Source: Monosporascus cannonballus (lineage: Eukaryota; Ascomycota; Sordariomycetes; Xylariales). Taken from it: a DNA stretch of 64,000 bases. A program made the position numbers and the translations under genes. The notes below the pieces were generated by a model. It was not told the DNA's origin and made no database searches. It saw only the letters and a list, made by a program, of their open reading frames with translations. The stretch covers positions 218,951 to 282,950 of the forward strand of contig QJNS01000086.1 in assembly GCA_004154925.1 (NCBI GenBank), written 5' to 3'. Shown here piece after piece: positions 1-12,960 of the stretch (its first letter is position 1; each line of letters begins with the position of its first letter).

Positions 1-3000
1 ATTTATTATTTTTAAATAATATTTATATAAACTCTCGAACGAAAAAAAAGCAAATAATACATTTTGTATATTATTATATATAAATTCTGTATTTCGTAAT
101 AACTTTATGTAATTATTTTAATATTTATTAATATAATTACGGAAATAATATTTTAAGACTTCACAAGTACGTTTTATTTATTTATAGGTTTGTAAATAAT
201 AAACGGTTAATATTTACCGTTTTATTTTTTATTTTTTATAAATTTCCGTTGAAATTTAATTCGTTATTAATTTAACCTTTAATATTAATAATTTTAACCG
301 GCGTATTAAATTTGCATTTTATCTTATCGTAAAATAATCGGGTTAATTCGGTTACGATTAAGATTTTAATTTTGTAAATTAATTAACGATTATTAAAATC
401 ATATTATATTTTACCTCATTTAAATTTAGGTTTTTAAAAAATCTCTTAATAAAATTTAATAAGGTTTTTTAAAAAACTATTTAAATAATAACAAATATTA
501 TAATTATTTATATAATTTATGGCGTAATTTTATTACGCTATAATAATTTAAATATTATGTGGTATATTTTTAAATATTATTTGGTATATTTTTCTAATAA
601 GACTTTGTAATTATTAATTTTAATATATAAATATATCCTATATATCGTAATTTTAAATTATTATAATATTAATTAATTAATTATTCTCAGACAATATCCT
701 AAAATAAGCTTATAAATTTATCCCGCTAATATAAAACTTTATTTAAAGTTAAAAAATATCATTTTCTATTTCAGTTTCGCGTTTGATTATCTTTATTAAT
801 TTTATAATATTTAAATTCTTAATTTATAATCTTTAAACCTAATTATACAATTATTAGAAAACCTTTCGTTATAATACCGTTTTGTTTTTAATTAATTTTT
901 TCGCTACAAAGTATTAATTATAAATAATAACTTTAATATTAATGTTATGTTTTTCAGATTTTTCGGAATTCGATTATAATATTGTTATAATTTATAATTA
1001 TTATTATTTAATTATTTATCGTTTTACTTTTACGATTTATATTTATATTATTATTTATAAATAATAAGTTCGACAAATATATAATCCCTTATTTTCTCTT
1101 TTTTTCGAAAACCTTTTACGATTATATAATAAAAACCTTCCGTTTTTTTGACGCAGATAATAATTATTCAAATTTCCGCCACTTAAAATTTATTTAGAAA
1201 TTTTATAACGAACGAATTTTACGTTATTATTATAAAGCCTTTTACCCTTTTATAATATTCTAAATTGCATTATATATTTATAACTATTTTTCGTACGTTT
1301 TTGGCATATTATTTATAAGTCCGAATTTTGTGAATAGTATAAGGATTATATTTTTATATTTAATTTTCCTTAATTTGTAATCCGGGCATTTAAAGAACCT
1401 ATCCGCCTAATCAATAATATCCGATCGGTATTAGATTTAAAAATTAAATTACGTAAAATAATAAATATCTTAGGCCAACTTTTCCTAAGGTTACGTACCG
1501 GCGCCTTTATTATATTCTTAAACGTTATATAATTAATAAGTACTAAAAATGTTTTTTACATCTTTAAGATATTATGGTAAATATTTTAAGTTTTTTATAA
1601 TTATTAATATTTTTTATTACTTTATAAATTATTGTTTTTCGATTAAATTTAGCTGTAATAATTAATATATAATTAAATGTTAATATTTCTTTTATTTCTG
1701 CAAAAATATTTTTAATATAGTGTTTATGGAAATATTTATTTTAATTTTAATATTTTTGCCATTATTTCAATATCTGTAAATAATTGCCGATTAAAAGGTT
1801 TTTTCTAAGTTTCGGAACGCTTTTTAATTTTTTCGGGTTATCGGCATTTTAATATTTTATTTTTGCCTTATATTCCTTTAAAAAACTTAATAATAAGTTT
1901 AGTAATACGTAAATAATAAACGATAAATTTCTTATAAAATTTGAAAATCCTCAAAATATTTAAATTTTATAAATAAACTTTAGCTTTAATTATATTTGAA
2001 TAACATCGACTTATTAATAATTTATTTCTAAATTGTCGATATTAATCATAAATTCTAAAAACTTTAATTTTTTCGAAAAATTTTTATTTAAATCTTTTGA
2101 TAAATAATTAATATTACCATAATTATTCGTAAATTAATTAAAAATATTTGGTATATTTTTCGGTTAACTTAATAAATAATTATTTTATTTAAATATATTA
2201 TGTATATATATTTAATTAATTTAGTTCATATTTTATATATATAAGCCTAAATTATAATTAATATATTAATAAAGCCCAATAATATAATCGTATATTTAAA
2301 TTATCCGTACCGCATTTCGAAAACGGTTTTTTATTAATTATATTTTTTAATTTTCATACGGTAATAAGTATTTTTAACATTAATTTTCGAGAATATCTTA
2401 ATTAATTTTAAATTATCCTTTATTTTAAAATTAAAAATAAAAAATATCGGTTTTTTATTATTATCCGATTTAACCATTTATAATTGACGTACGATTGGAA
2501 ATTGCCGTTTTTTTATATTTAAATTATATTAATGCTTTTATATTCGTTTTCGAATACCGTCTCCGGCTTTCTTTCAAATTTTTCTGAATACACTTTTCGA
2601 ATGTTTTTTTTTAAATTTCCCAAATATGTTAAATTAACCTAAATAAAAACGTTTTCCTTAAAATCAAATTTAATATATATTTTGCCTCTAATAATTATTG
2701 TATTTCTCTGGTTATTTTTTCGAAATATATTTGCCGGACATTTTTAAGCATGTAAAAAAATTAATTATTTCTTATTTTTCTTATTCGCCAAATTTGGGGA
2801 TATCTAATTCCTTAATTAGGCTTATTAAATTAATAATATAAATTTGCTTATCGAAAAACGTTAAGTTTATAGTTTTTTACTCTTTCATCTTTCATAATAA
2901 TTTATATAATTATTAATATATAATTATATATAGTAAAACGTCTAATTTGCTTATTTTTAATCTAAATAATAAAAAATTGGGCGCCTTCCCGTTCCGGCAT

Positions 3001-4846
3001 AATGCAAAATAAATTTATTTAAATTTTTGTTCGTTTTTATTATTTTTTATTATGTTAACTAAGATTTTCTAAGCCTTATAATATTTAATATACACGCCGT
3101 TAACGCTAATAAAGCCCGGAATATTTACGAAAAATAATTGGAAATTAAGCCTCCTTATTTATTTTTTGCTTACGGTATTTACCTGTATTCCGGTATCCAT
3201 ATTTATTTATACTGCCTTATTTTTGGTATTTTTCATAATAAATATCTTTTTTTTAAAAACGGCTTTATTCCGATCGTTTCGTAATTATTAACCGAAATGG
3301 ACTAAACGTATACGTTTATTCCGGCTTCTTTTTGGGAATTTACGTTTAAGAATTTATTTAATTTATCGTTATATATTATAATGTTTTATACGGCTTTTGG
3401 AGGTCGGTTTTTATATAACCGGAATAACAAGGCTTTTACAACTTTTTTAATTATATAATTTATATTTTTATAACTTTGTTTCTTATAATTATAATATTTA
3501 AATCAGTACATACAAAAATTAGAGATATTAAATTATGTAGACATATTCCGATTAAATTAAATCGGCAATTATTTATCCTCCGAATTTAAAAACGGTCGTA
3601 ATCTTTATTTTTTACGTAATATTTTTAATTTGCTTTAAGGACTCTTTTTCAAAAACGTTAAAGCAAAATCGTTTATTTTTGTTAATATCTTTACTAAAAG
3701 ATAATCGGTTTTTTTCGCCTTTTTCTAGGCGTCCCAATAATATTTTACTTTATTTGTTACGTTATGAATTTGTTTTAGTTTAATGTTTTTTCGTAATAAA
3801 GTATTTCGTAACACTGGTATTAATTTATAAAAAATAATTAAAAATATAATATTTATTATTTTAATTATTTTTCGAATTAAAAACGTTTGTAAACTTTGTT
3901 TTATAAATGAGGAATTTTTATTTAACGTAAAAGTCACACGGTAATTCATCAAATCGTTATAGTAATTCTATAAACTATTTCTTATATTTTTATTAATAAA
4001 TTAGTGTGACGTAATTTTTTCTAATAAAAATCTATAGATTTTCCATTTTTATTTTTTTATAATTAAAATAATTAAATATTATATAGTATAATCGCCAAAC
4101 CATTGAAATCAAAACGTTTATATGGCTTATAACCTATTAGATATAGATAAAAGCATTTCGCCTTAGTTTTTCGGCGTAAGGTTCGGTAATAAGTTTTATT
4201 TGGTTTTTTTTTAATCGACGTACGTTCGAAAAATTTCGAATAATTATAATACTGTATTTTCTTATTATCTTTAGGCTTTTACGATAATATCGTAATTAAT
4301 TTATAAAATTTTGCTTTTTTAACTTATATTATTTTTATTATATGGCTAAATATCGAAATAATTTCAATTATTATTCGTTTTATAAACGGATAATCTTGAA
4401 TATCTGGTTATTATTAAAAGGTTTAATTTTTTTTATTTTGGATTTCGCGACGCGGTCGTTATATTGCATCCGTTTTTTAACCATTTAGCTAACGGTTATC
4501 GGAAAGCATTTTTATTATATATATAAAATAATTCAAAATCTCTAAAATTATAATCCTTTGCCCGTTAAAGTTTCGATATAAACTGTTTCGCCTATTCCCG
4601 TACCGTAATCGATTATATGTCGATTAGGTTCCGATCGGCGGTTTTTTCGATTAATAATTTAAGATCGTTTTGTAATTAACGAACTTTGTTTTTAAGCATT
4701 ATTACGTTACCCTTTATAATAAAGATGGAAAAATTATAAGATAATAAATAATTATAAGTTAGGTAAAGTAATTTCCGATTAATCGCAAAAAGTATTCCAA
4801 AAAAATGAATATATTAAGTTATTTCCATTTGGCATTTCCCATTAGG
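1..4846 (-). mobile_element. Gyp1: RIP-degraded Ty3/Gypsy retrotransposon, left part outside window
   Basis: The stretch is very AT-rich and T-rich on the plus strand, as are the other minus-strand Gypsy copies here. Read on the minus strand, degraded reverse transcriptase (RT) is recognisable near 1960-2420. Stops occur throughout, so nothing is translatable. The right end abuts an LTR beginning at 4847; the other LTR must lie left of the window. The Gypsy assignment rests on the RT similarity. Gag, integrase and primer-binding site could not be placed with confidence. Confidence 0.7.
1960..2420 (-). pseudogene. Gypsy reverse-transcriptase relic of Gyp1
   Basis: On the minus strand, about 2304-2333 reads KTVFEMRYG followed by a stop, then FKYTIILLGFIN. 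This is the Gypsy RT segment that normally reads KTAF-RYG-(F/Y)EY-VMPFGL-N. Further downstream on the minus strand (about 2000-2100) NYLSKDLNKNFSKKLKFLEF resembles the next conserved block (sKCeF-kkv-FLGF). Stops interrupt it, as expected after RIP. The family call is by motif only; the catalytic YxDD box was not found intact. Confidence 0.65.
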
Positions 4847-4957
4847 TGCCAGATGGTGGATTTATACTAGTAAATAGGTCGGTGGCTGATCGGTGGCTGA
4901 TCGGTGGCTGGTCGGCTACCAGCCTTATCCTTATAGGGGCTTTATTCTCACAGATAT
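4847..4957 (-). repeat. Gyp1 LTR, first part
   Basis: This is a block of ordinary GC content between AT-saturated DNA. It begins TGCCAG at 4847 and runs to the target duplication GATAT (4953-4957), where Cop1 is inserted. The continuation is at 33,703-33,778, ending CATAACA like the other Gypsy LTRs here. Joined, the LTR would be about 187 bp. The start at 4847 is inferred from the TG...CA rule. An open frame over 4846-5085 crosses the LTR/LTR junction and is not a gene. Confidence 0.55.
4879..4911. repeat. Three-copy 11-bp tandem repeat inside Gyp1 LTR
   Basis: The unit TCGGTGGCTGA occurs at 4879-4889 and 4890-4900, and at 4901-4911 with the last base changed. It is followed by a short hairpin, GGCTGGT...ACCAGCC (4906-4924). 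Short repeats with hairpins recur in the LTR middles of this window. Confidence 0.8.
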
Positions 4958-5121
4958 TGTCAGCTAGCCAGGTGTGCTGTAGCACACCAAATACCGAAAG
5001 GTCACCTTCTGATCGGAACATGTATACTCCGTTGCTAAACTACACAAAAGTGGTACGCGTTGCGAGAACGTACGCAATTAGCTAAATACAACAACGTAAT
5101 TAATATCTCTTATATCTGATA
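4958..5121 (+). repeat. Cop1 5' LTR (164 bp)
   Basis: It starts TGTCAG and ends CTGATA, a mutated form of the CTGACA end seen at 33,635-33,640. The GC content is normal, unlike the interior. It matches the Cop1 3' LTR and the solo LTR at 22,697/33,541 almost base for base, apart mainly from C-to-T and G-to-A changes. Confidence 0.85.
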
Positions 5122-8100
5122 ATTAAAAGTTTTATTTGTTCATTTCGTATATATATTTATTGATTAATTATTATTAAGACGATATAAGCTATATATTAGT
5201 AATAATTATTAATATATTTTGGTATTAATAATAGCGATCGTATCATTGATATCCTTAATTATTTATAAAGGACTTAAAGAGTGAGACCGCTTTGAGAGCG
5301 AACTTTAATCTAAAGTATACTCGTTTTATATTTGGGACTTTATTGATTTTAATCAATTACTTCTATGGTTTGTTAAACTTATAAAACCCGATATAACCTT
5401 TTATTCCAAACAACGAATTTGCTATATAGTACGTTTTAATACCTTATTATCGTTTCTTATTATCCGGAAAAATTACCGAAAAATTTAATTTTACGAAATA
5501 TTTAACAAATACCTTTAAAATAACGACCGAAAAAAAATAGGCCTATAATTAGAATTTTATGGCGTATATGTATAAAGATTGCAAATACAGGAACTTTTAT
5601 GAGAATTATAACGATCGTATGAAATAAATTTTGAAGTCGGTATTTTTAACGATTAAAAAAACGAATTTTCTTTTTAGAAAAAACTAATAAAAATAATACG
5701 CCAAATTGGTTGAATTAAGTAACATATATAATAATAAGTTTTTGATTAATACTTAACGAAAATATTGCGAACGATTAAAGTAAGTTTTAAAGATGGCGAA
5801 AAGATTAAACGAATAAATCGTAAGATAATAGGAAGTTATGGTTTTAAAATAACGATGTAATATTTTAAAAACGAAAATAACCATTATATAGGTTAACGAT
5901 TTATGTACGATATAAACTTTTATTATAAGAACCTAAATAATTACTTTTTAAATAATAAAAACAGCTAAATTTGATAATCAGTTAATTAAATATTAAGAAA
6001 TAGTTATTTATTTTTTGAATTACTAGAATATAACTTATCAATAACCGTTAAAAATTCTTAAAGCAATATTTCTGATTTTTTATAAGGTTTTCGTAAATTT
6101 CATTAATTATAATAATCCTAATTAAAATAAAATCTAATTTACTAACCGATAATTACGGGGCAAAAATTTAAGGTAAGCTTTAAAATAAGGCAATTATAAA
6201 AGTTTATATTTGGACCGAAATAATAATAAACCGAGACGTAACGAATCGAATACCTAATATACTCGTTATAAAGCTTATATGCATTTTTATTACGGATTAC
6301 TTTAATATTATTATGTTTTCTTTAATAAAGCCTTAAAATTTTCCGCTTCAATGAAGTTATAACCGTTTACATAAAGCATGAAATAATTTTTAATTAATCC
6401 TTAAAAAAAGAAATTAACCGGTTATACAAAAATATAAACAAATTAATTACCCAAAAAACGGAATAATTTCTAAAAAGACTAAAACGGATATTAAGGTATT
6501 TTTTAATTAATTACGCATATAACGTAATAAACGTTTTGTTTTACCTATTAAGGAATTTTTTTATCTTAGATTTAATATCGACGATATATATTTTTAGCGT
6601 AATTAACAGATTACTTCATTGTAGATTTAATATATGGGACGACGGAGTATACGCTGGCGTCAGTTTTGTCCCGATTGATGATTATAAGAATGTGAGTGTG
6701 TTATTTCAAATCTTTAACAGTATAAAAGATTTATATTTATATAATAGAGCCCATTATAAGAATTTTGCGCGTAATTTGATATTATTCTGATAATTCCGAA
6801 AGAAAATATTAATAAAATAATAAAAACATCAATAATTATATTCGAAATAAATACAATTGAAATATTATTACGTTAATAAACAAGTTTAATTAATTTATAT
6901 TCGAAAATTTCTGTGTAACAATTTTTAACGTAATATTTACTATTTATTAATAAAACGTTAACTTAAGGATTACGAAATTGTTACGTATTAGTAATAAGAT
7001 TATATAATATTTACATTTAGATTATTTAGGTTTTAAAATAATCTCCTAATTTCCATTTTATATAAAAAAAGTATCATTAAAAGGCCTTATAACGGTCTAA
7101 TATTAAATATGCGGTAAAACGAAAGCTAAAAAATAAATACGTTAAATATTAAAGGAAAATATTTTCCGATTAAATTAAAAAATAGTTATCGATTTTACGG
7201 ATTTCGAAAAAACTCGAAAGAACATAAATACGTAATATTCGTTATTAATAAGTACGTAAGTTATATTTAGGATATTTGTCTGAAAAACCGAAAACAAAAT
7301 ATTTTAATTAATATATTTTGATATTTTTAAAGTATTATTAAAAATTAAAATAAAGCTTTTTTGCAAATAACTCTGTATCATAACGAAATTTTACAAAATT
7401 ATTTATTTCGAAATATATTATAATTATTTTCTTTTACTAATAAATTAAGACTTGTATTACTTTATACCTAAATTTAGAACAAAAGTAAAAAACGTTTAAA
7501 AAATATAATTAAAAAAAGCAACCGCAATATAAAATAACGTTTCATTATTATTATTTTTAATCGTATATATTTTACAACGGTAATATACTTATATAACCGA
7601 TCATCTAAATATGTTTTATTTTAATAAATTGCGCATAAGGCTTATTATATTGACCTGGTATATAAAAAAAATATAATAATGCTTAATCGTAAGCCCTAAC
7701 AAGTTCATTTACGAATTTATAATTATATAATTTATATTATAACGAAAACCGTTATGAAAAAGAATTTTAAAAATTAAATTTAAAGGCTTATATAAATTAT
7801 TTTATCGGCTATCGATTAATGAATATTTACGAAATCTGGAACTTTTTAACGGATAATATTATCGTTATTCGAAACCTATAATTTAACTAAAAAGTTACTT
7901 TTTTGGGTATATTAAGGATTTTAAGAACGAATTTTTCCATATTAGCCAAAAATAAATTATAACGTATTTTTCGATAAATATTTATATATAATTAAGTTAT
8001 AAGTTACTTAAATATATACATGTAAAAGAAATAAACATTTAAGCAAAGTAATTTAAATATTAATTAAATAAAAGTTATAAAATAAAGCGGTATTGGTATA

Positions 8101-9008
8101 AAAAACGTATAAGTCAAAATAAGTTTATTCGTAAAGAATTAATTACCTTTATACGACCGTTATGTTCGAATTATTTTTATCCTTTAAATTATGTTTTTAG
8201 CGTTTAATTTAATAATTATTATAATTATTACGCCGACGAAAAAAAATAAAAATAATCTTAAGTTTTTATTATATTATTTAACTTGAAATAACAATAATAA
8301 ACGAAAGTATTTTACGATTAAAAAAAGGTTTACCGTATATTCCGTATCGAAAAGATAATTTTCGATATAATTACAAAATATAAAAAGCATTGTTTAATAT
8401 AAGACGTAAAGTTTATTTTATTAATATAATCGATAATCGGCGACTAAGTTACGGCAATTTAAAGAAATTAATAACCCGAAATATGCGCTATTTTAAACGG
8501 AAAACTTTTAATTTATTAATATACGAAAACATATCCAGATCGTAAAACCGGGTATAAAGGCATAATTTATTTTTACCGCTATAAAACCATAAAAAGCTGA
8601 ATATATATTTATTAAAACAAAGATTTTTCAAAGCTAAAAAAGTGTATTTATATAGTTATAAAAATATGAAATCTGAGGATATTATTAATTAATTTTTATT
8701 GAACGGAAATAAGTATTAAAATGTATATAAATATATATTTATAAATTCGATACAAAGGGTTAATTATAAAAATATAAGGTATAATTCACAATAAGTAATA
8801 ATTAATAATTTAAAAGAGCGTATAATAATATATATAAGTTTACGTTTGTCGGAAATCTTTCTAAATATTAATTACTATTATAACCCGTTTCGACATAAAG
8901 TTTAAGTAATATAATGTTATTAACGTTTTCGTTTATGCGAATTTATTATACGACGTATATATAAGGATACCATTAAGATACTTATATCGTAATAAGATTT
9001 TATTAATT

Positions 9009-9190
9009 AAGAAGGCCTTATACGGTTTAAAGAAATTACTGTTATTATAGTAAAAAGACTTTATTAATATTTTAAAGCATATAGGGTTTAATTTTGTTCT
9101 TTATAAGTCCTGGTGTTTTTTTTCGTTAAGCAGTATTTTCTTTTTACGTTAACAATATTATTATAACGTACTGTAAAGAAATTAATATTT
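9009..9190 (+). pseudogene. Copia reverse-transcriptase relic of Cop1
   Basis: Positions 9009-9032 encode KKALYGLK, the Copia RT signature (family form KALYGLKQSPRLW). After two stops the frame continues KDFINILKHIGFNFVLYKSW, matching the stretch between the Copia palm motifs. A further short frame reads YVNNIII after a frame change, corresponding to the catalytic YVDDI box with Asp changed to Asn, as G-to-A mutation gives. It is non-functional. Confidence 0.75.
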
Positions 9191-10201
9191 CGTTAATTAG
9201 GCGATTTATCAAATTAAAAAATAATATGTCCTTATAAAAAATAAAGATTTTTAATGATTTTTCGATATCGAAATAATTAAAAACCGTATTAAATGAAAAA
9301 TCGGCTTATTTTAATTTGATTTTATAAAATATTTAATTAATTTTACATTCAAAAATACTTTAATAATTTTTTAAATACGCCCATAATTACTATTAAATTA
9401 TTATTTAACTTTAATTTAGCTAATTTAATTTTGATTAATAAATATTAAAGAAAATAAGTTTGATTTTATACGTAACGGTTAATATCGGACTTAATGCATA
9501 TTTTGCCGTATTTTTATTAATACAATTTAATTTAAACCATAGTATTATATATTACGAAATAGTTAATCGAATTATATTATATTTAATCGGTATTAAAATA
9601 TAAGCCTTATAATTAGCCGGTAAAAGTTTAATAAATATATAAAGAAATAATTGAAGACATAATAAATAAATAATACATAACAATTATTTTTATAATCAAA
9701 ACATAATTATTATTTTTTGCGTAAAATTTAAAAAATCTTTTTTATTTTTCGATTAATTATAAAAATGAGAAATCGACTTAGAAACGAAACGGTTAAATAT
9801 ATAATATACTAATTTACAGATTATACGGCTAATTAACATAAATATTATTTTTTTATAACGAGAGTACGATATATTAATATATATAATTATTAAATTTACA
9901 AAGTAATAGAACAAATTTAATTAAGATAAATTATATATTTACAGATCATATATTAGGAAATAAATTAATAAAAACTTTATTATAAAAAACTATTAAATAA
10001 TTTAAAAAATAATTAGAATTAATAAATATGACGAAAACTTTCGAATAGCGGAAAAATATTTTATAGGTAATTTTAAAAAAGGAATTAATTAATTAAAAGA
10101 ACTTAATTGCCCAAAAAAACGTGGAATAAATAGCTGCAGTTTTAGAAAATGGTGAAAAATAATAATGAACAGCCTGAATTCTTTAAGGCGTTAAGGTGGT
10201 A

Positions 10202-10346
10202 TGTTACTTACCTAGGTGTACTATAGCACATCAAATACCGAAAGGTCACCTTTTTGATCGGAACATATATATTCCGTTGCTAAATTATACAAAAGTGGTA
10301 CGCGTTACGAAAACGTACACAATTAACTAAATACAATAACGCAACT
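10202..10346 (+). repeat. Cop1 3' LTR, truncated
   Basis: It starts TGTTAC (RIP form of TGTCAG) just after a purine-rich AAGGTGGTA, a likely polypurine tract. It aligns with the 5' LTR along its length but stops about 19 bp short, at the join to the Cop2 LTR. Confidence 0.75.
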
Positions 10347-10509
10347 TATTAACTCACAGAGGATACTTTAGCACCTTATATACGGAAAATTCCCTTTAAT
10401 CTAAGCATATATATTCCGGGATTAAATTACTTTAAAATATAATAAAAAATGTAAAATATTTATAATTAATTATTAATCTATATATAATTAATATTTTTTA
10501 TATTTAATG
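10347..10509 (+). repeat. Cop2 5' LTR (163 bp)
   Basis: It starts TATTAACTCACAG and ends TTATATTTAATG. It aligns gap-free in the first 43 bases with the LTR at 22,523 and has the same total length. It is heavily AT-shifted compared with the Cop1 LTR. Confidence 0.7.
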
Positions 10510-11101
10510 TTTAAGAATTTTACACATTTGATTAAATCATATATTAATTAATTAATTATTATTAAAATAAAATAAATTATACATTTATTATAATTATCGA
10601 AATATATGAATAATCATAATAAGGACCGTGCTGCTAACGTTCTTTGTTATTTATTAAAAACTTAAAAATTAAAATTATTTTGAAAGCGAATTTTGTTTTA
10701 AAATATACGCGTTTAATATTTAGAAATATATAGATCTGAATTAAAACTTTTAATAGCTTATTAAAATTATAAAACTTAACATAAAATTTGGTTTAAAAAC
10801 TGATTTCGTTATAAAATATAAATTAATACTCTAAATAATATTTGTTTTATATTTATATTTTCTTAAAGAATAATCGAAGAAATCGCTTATATTAATTATT
10901 TAATATATATCTTTAAAATAATGATTAAAAATAAATAAACTTATAATTAAAGGTTTACGGCATATATTTATAAAAATCGGAAATACAATAGTTTCCGTAA
11001 TAACATTAACGACCTTATGAAATAAGTTTTAAAGTTAATATTTCTAATAAATAAAAAAAATAGTTATAAAGAACAAAAGTTATAAAAATAATATATTAAC
11101 T

Positions 11102-12387
11102 TATGGAAACTAAGTAAAATACATAATAATAAAGTTTTAATTAGTATTTACCGCAAATTTAACAAAATATTAAAAAAAATTTTCAAAACTTAAAAATGTA
11201 TTAAACGAACAAATTATAAAATAATAATATAATATTATAAAAACGAAGTTGATAATTATAAAAAATAACGATTTTTATAAAATATTAATTTTTATAGTTA
11301 AAATATAAATTACAATTTTTAAAGAATAAAAAAAGCCGAAATTAATAACGAAATGATTAATTGTTTAAATTATTAAATTATAATTTATCTTATATTTATA
11401 TTATAATATCTTAAAATAACGTTTTTAACGTTTTATAAAATATTTATACATTTTTTTAATTAAAACGATTTTAATTAAGTTTTTTTAAAAAATATCAACT
11501 TTTAATCGTAAGAAAAAGCCTTAAGCCGTAAATCAAAATAGGGTAATTATAAAAGTTTTTATAGGGACCGAAACGGTAATAAGTGAAAACGATAAAATTT
11601 AAATATATAAAATGTATATTACAAAACGTATTTAATTATTTGTTACATATTTTTTAATTATTATTATATATTCAGTTAAAAAAGTTTAAAATATATGCAT
11701 ATTTAATAATAAATTAATAATATATTTTTAAAGATGAATTTCCACTGATTAAACATTTTAAACAAAATTAATTTTTATTAAAAACTATTAAAATATTAAT
11801 TATATAAAGAATAAAGAAGTTCCTTTAAAAAGATATAACGAATATTACCGTATTTTTAATTATTAATTAATATAACGTTATATATATTTTATTTTATTTT
11901 TTAAAAAATTTAATTATTTTAAATGTAAAATTTATAATATCTATAGTTTAAAGAATTAATTAATTTTTGAATTTTAAATTTAATATAGAAAGTAATGAAA
12001 TATACCAAAATAAATATGGTATTTTAATTAAGGAATACCGACAAATTAATATAAATTTTTAAAGTTTTAATAATATAAAAACGTTATATTTATATAACGT
12101 AATTTGTTATAAAAACTTTATGTATAATTTGGTATTCTTTTCGGCAGTTCCGAAAAAAAATATTAATAAAATAATAAAAGAGATAATAATTATATTTGAA
12201 ATAAATATAATTATAATATAATTATATCAAGAAATAGAATAAATTAATTCATTAATATAAATATTGATATAATAATATTCTACATGATTTTAATTATTTA
12301 TAAACGATATATTAATTTATAAGTAACGAAATTATTATAAATTTATACTAATATTATATAACCTTTAAATTTCAAAAAATAATTTGA
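11102..12387 (+). repeat. Internal direct duplication in Cop2, first copy
   Basis: About 1.29 kb of Copia interior is repeated directly from 12,388. The second copy is split by Gyp2 into 12,388-12,751 and 18,357 to about 19,320. Both copies are separately recognisable against Cop1 (5.7-7.0 kb). Either a tandem duplication or recombination with a second truncated copy made it; the borders are approximate because both copies are heavily mutated. Confidence 0.6.
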
Positions 12388-12751
12388 GCAAATTAAGTAA
12401 AATATATAATAATAAGTTTTTAATTCATATTTAACGAAAATATTACGAAACATTAAAATGAATTTCAAAATCTAATAAACACTTATACGAATAAATCGTA
12501 AAATAATAAAAAATTAAAGTTTTAAAATAATAATATAATAATTTAACAACGAAAACGATAATTATATATATTAAAAGTTTATATATAATATTAATCCTTA
12601 TAATTAAAATATAAATTATTATTTTTTAAATAATAAGAAAAATAAAATTAATAATAATACGATTAATTTTTAAAAAACGGTATTTAATTTTTTAAATTAT
12701 TAAATTATAAGTTATTTTATATTTGTGTTATGAAATATTAAAATAACGTTT
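12388..12751 (+). repeat. Internal direct duplication in Cop2, second copy (left part)
   Basis: This piece matches 11,102-11,430 of the first copy. It ends with CGTTT at the Gyp2 insertion point, and the remainder resumes at 18,357. The unoccupied form of the insertion site survives in the first copy near 11,420 (AATAACGTTTTTAACG). Confidence 0.65.
12747..12751. other. Target-site duplication CGTTT, left of Gyp2
   Basis: The five bases CGTTT occur here and again at 18,357-18,361, directly outside the two Gyp2 LTRs. Five bases is the usual length for LTR-retrotransposon integration. Confidence 0.85.
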
Positions 12752-12942
12752 TGTGACGGGCACAATACGTAGGTTGAACGGAGGCACGGCCTAACAAAGG
12801 TTTTATATTCAAAGTAAGAAAGGAAGAGAAAAAATAGCTAGCTACTAGCGAGGTAGCTGCTCCCTATATACATATAGGTAAGTTCGGGCTAAGGAGCTCG
12901 TTCCGTAAGCCCGAGCTGCCCTATAGGCTTTAACCTATAACA
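12752..12942 (-). repeat. Gyp2 3' LTR (191 bp)
   Basis: It runs TGTGAC...ATAACA and is the same length as its partner at 18,166-18,356. It contains a hairpin formed by CTCGGGCT and AGCCCGAG halves. Differences from the partner are mostly transitions. Confidence 0.9.
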
Positions 12943-12960
12943 TTACCCCTTTTTTCGCCC
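12943..12960 (-). other. Gyp2 polypurine tract
   Basis: On the minus strand this reads GGGCGAAAAAAGGGGTAA, directly before the LTR start TGTTAT. It is the plus-strand DNA primer site used in reverse transcription and fixes the element orientation as minus. Confidence 0.8.

Larger units (their letters stand above)
4958..10346 (+). mobile_element. Cop1: RIP-degraded Ty1/Copia retrotransposon
   Basis: Two related LTRs (4958-5121 and 10,202-10,346) flank a plus-strand interior saturated with A and TA. The RT segment near 9009 identifies it as Copia. The 3' LTR lacks about its last 19 bp and runs straight into the 5' LTR of Cop2. The 5' LTR is preceded by GATAT, which reappears at 33,698-33,702, so Cop1 marks the left edge of a 28.7-kb composite insertion. 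The longest open stretch (6536-6790, 84 codons) has no recognisable motif and is read as chance. Confidence 0.8.

Noticed and set aside
4846..5085. 79-codon open frame
   Set aside because: It spans the junction of the Gyp1 LTR and the Cop1 LTR. The frame comes from two joined repeats and has no motif.
6536..6790. 84-codon open frame in Cop1
   Set aside because: It lies in the degraded Copia interior, shows no recognisable domain, and composition follows RIP DNA.
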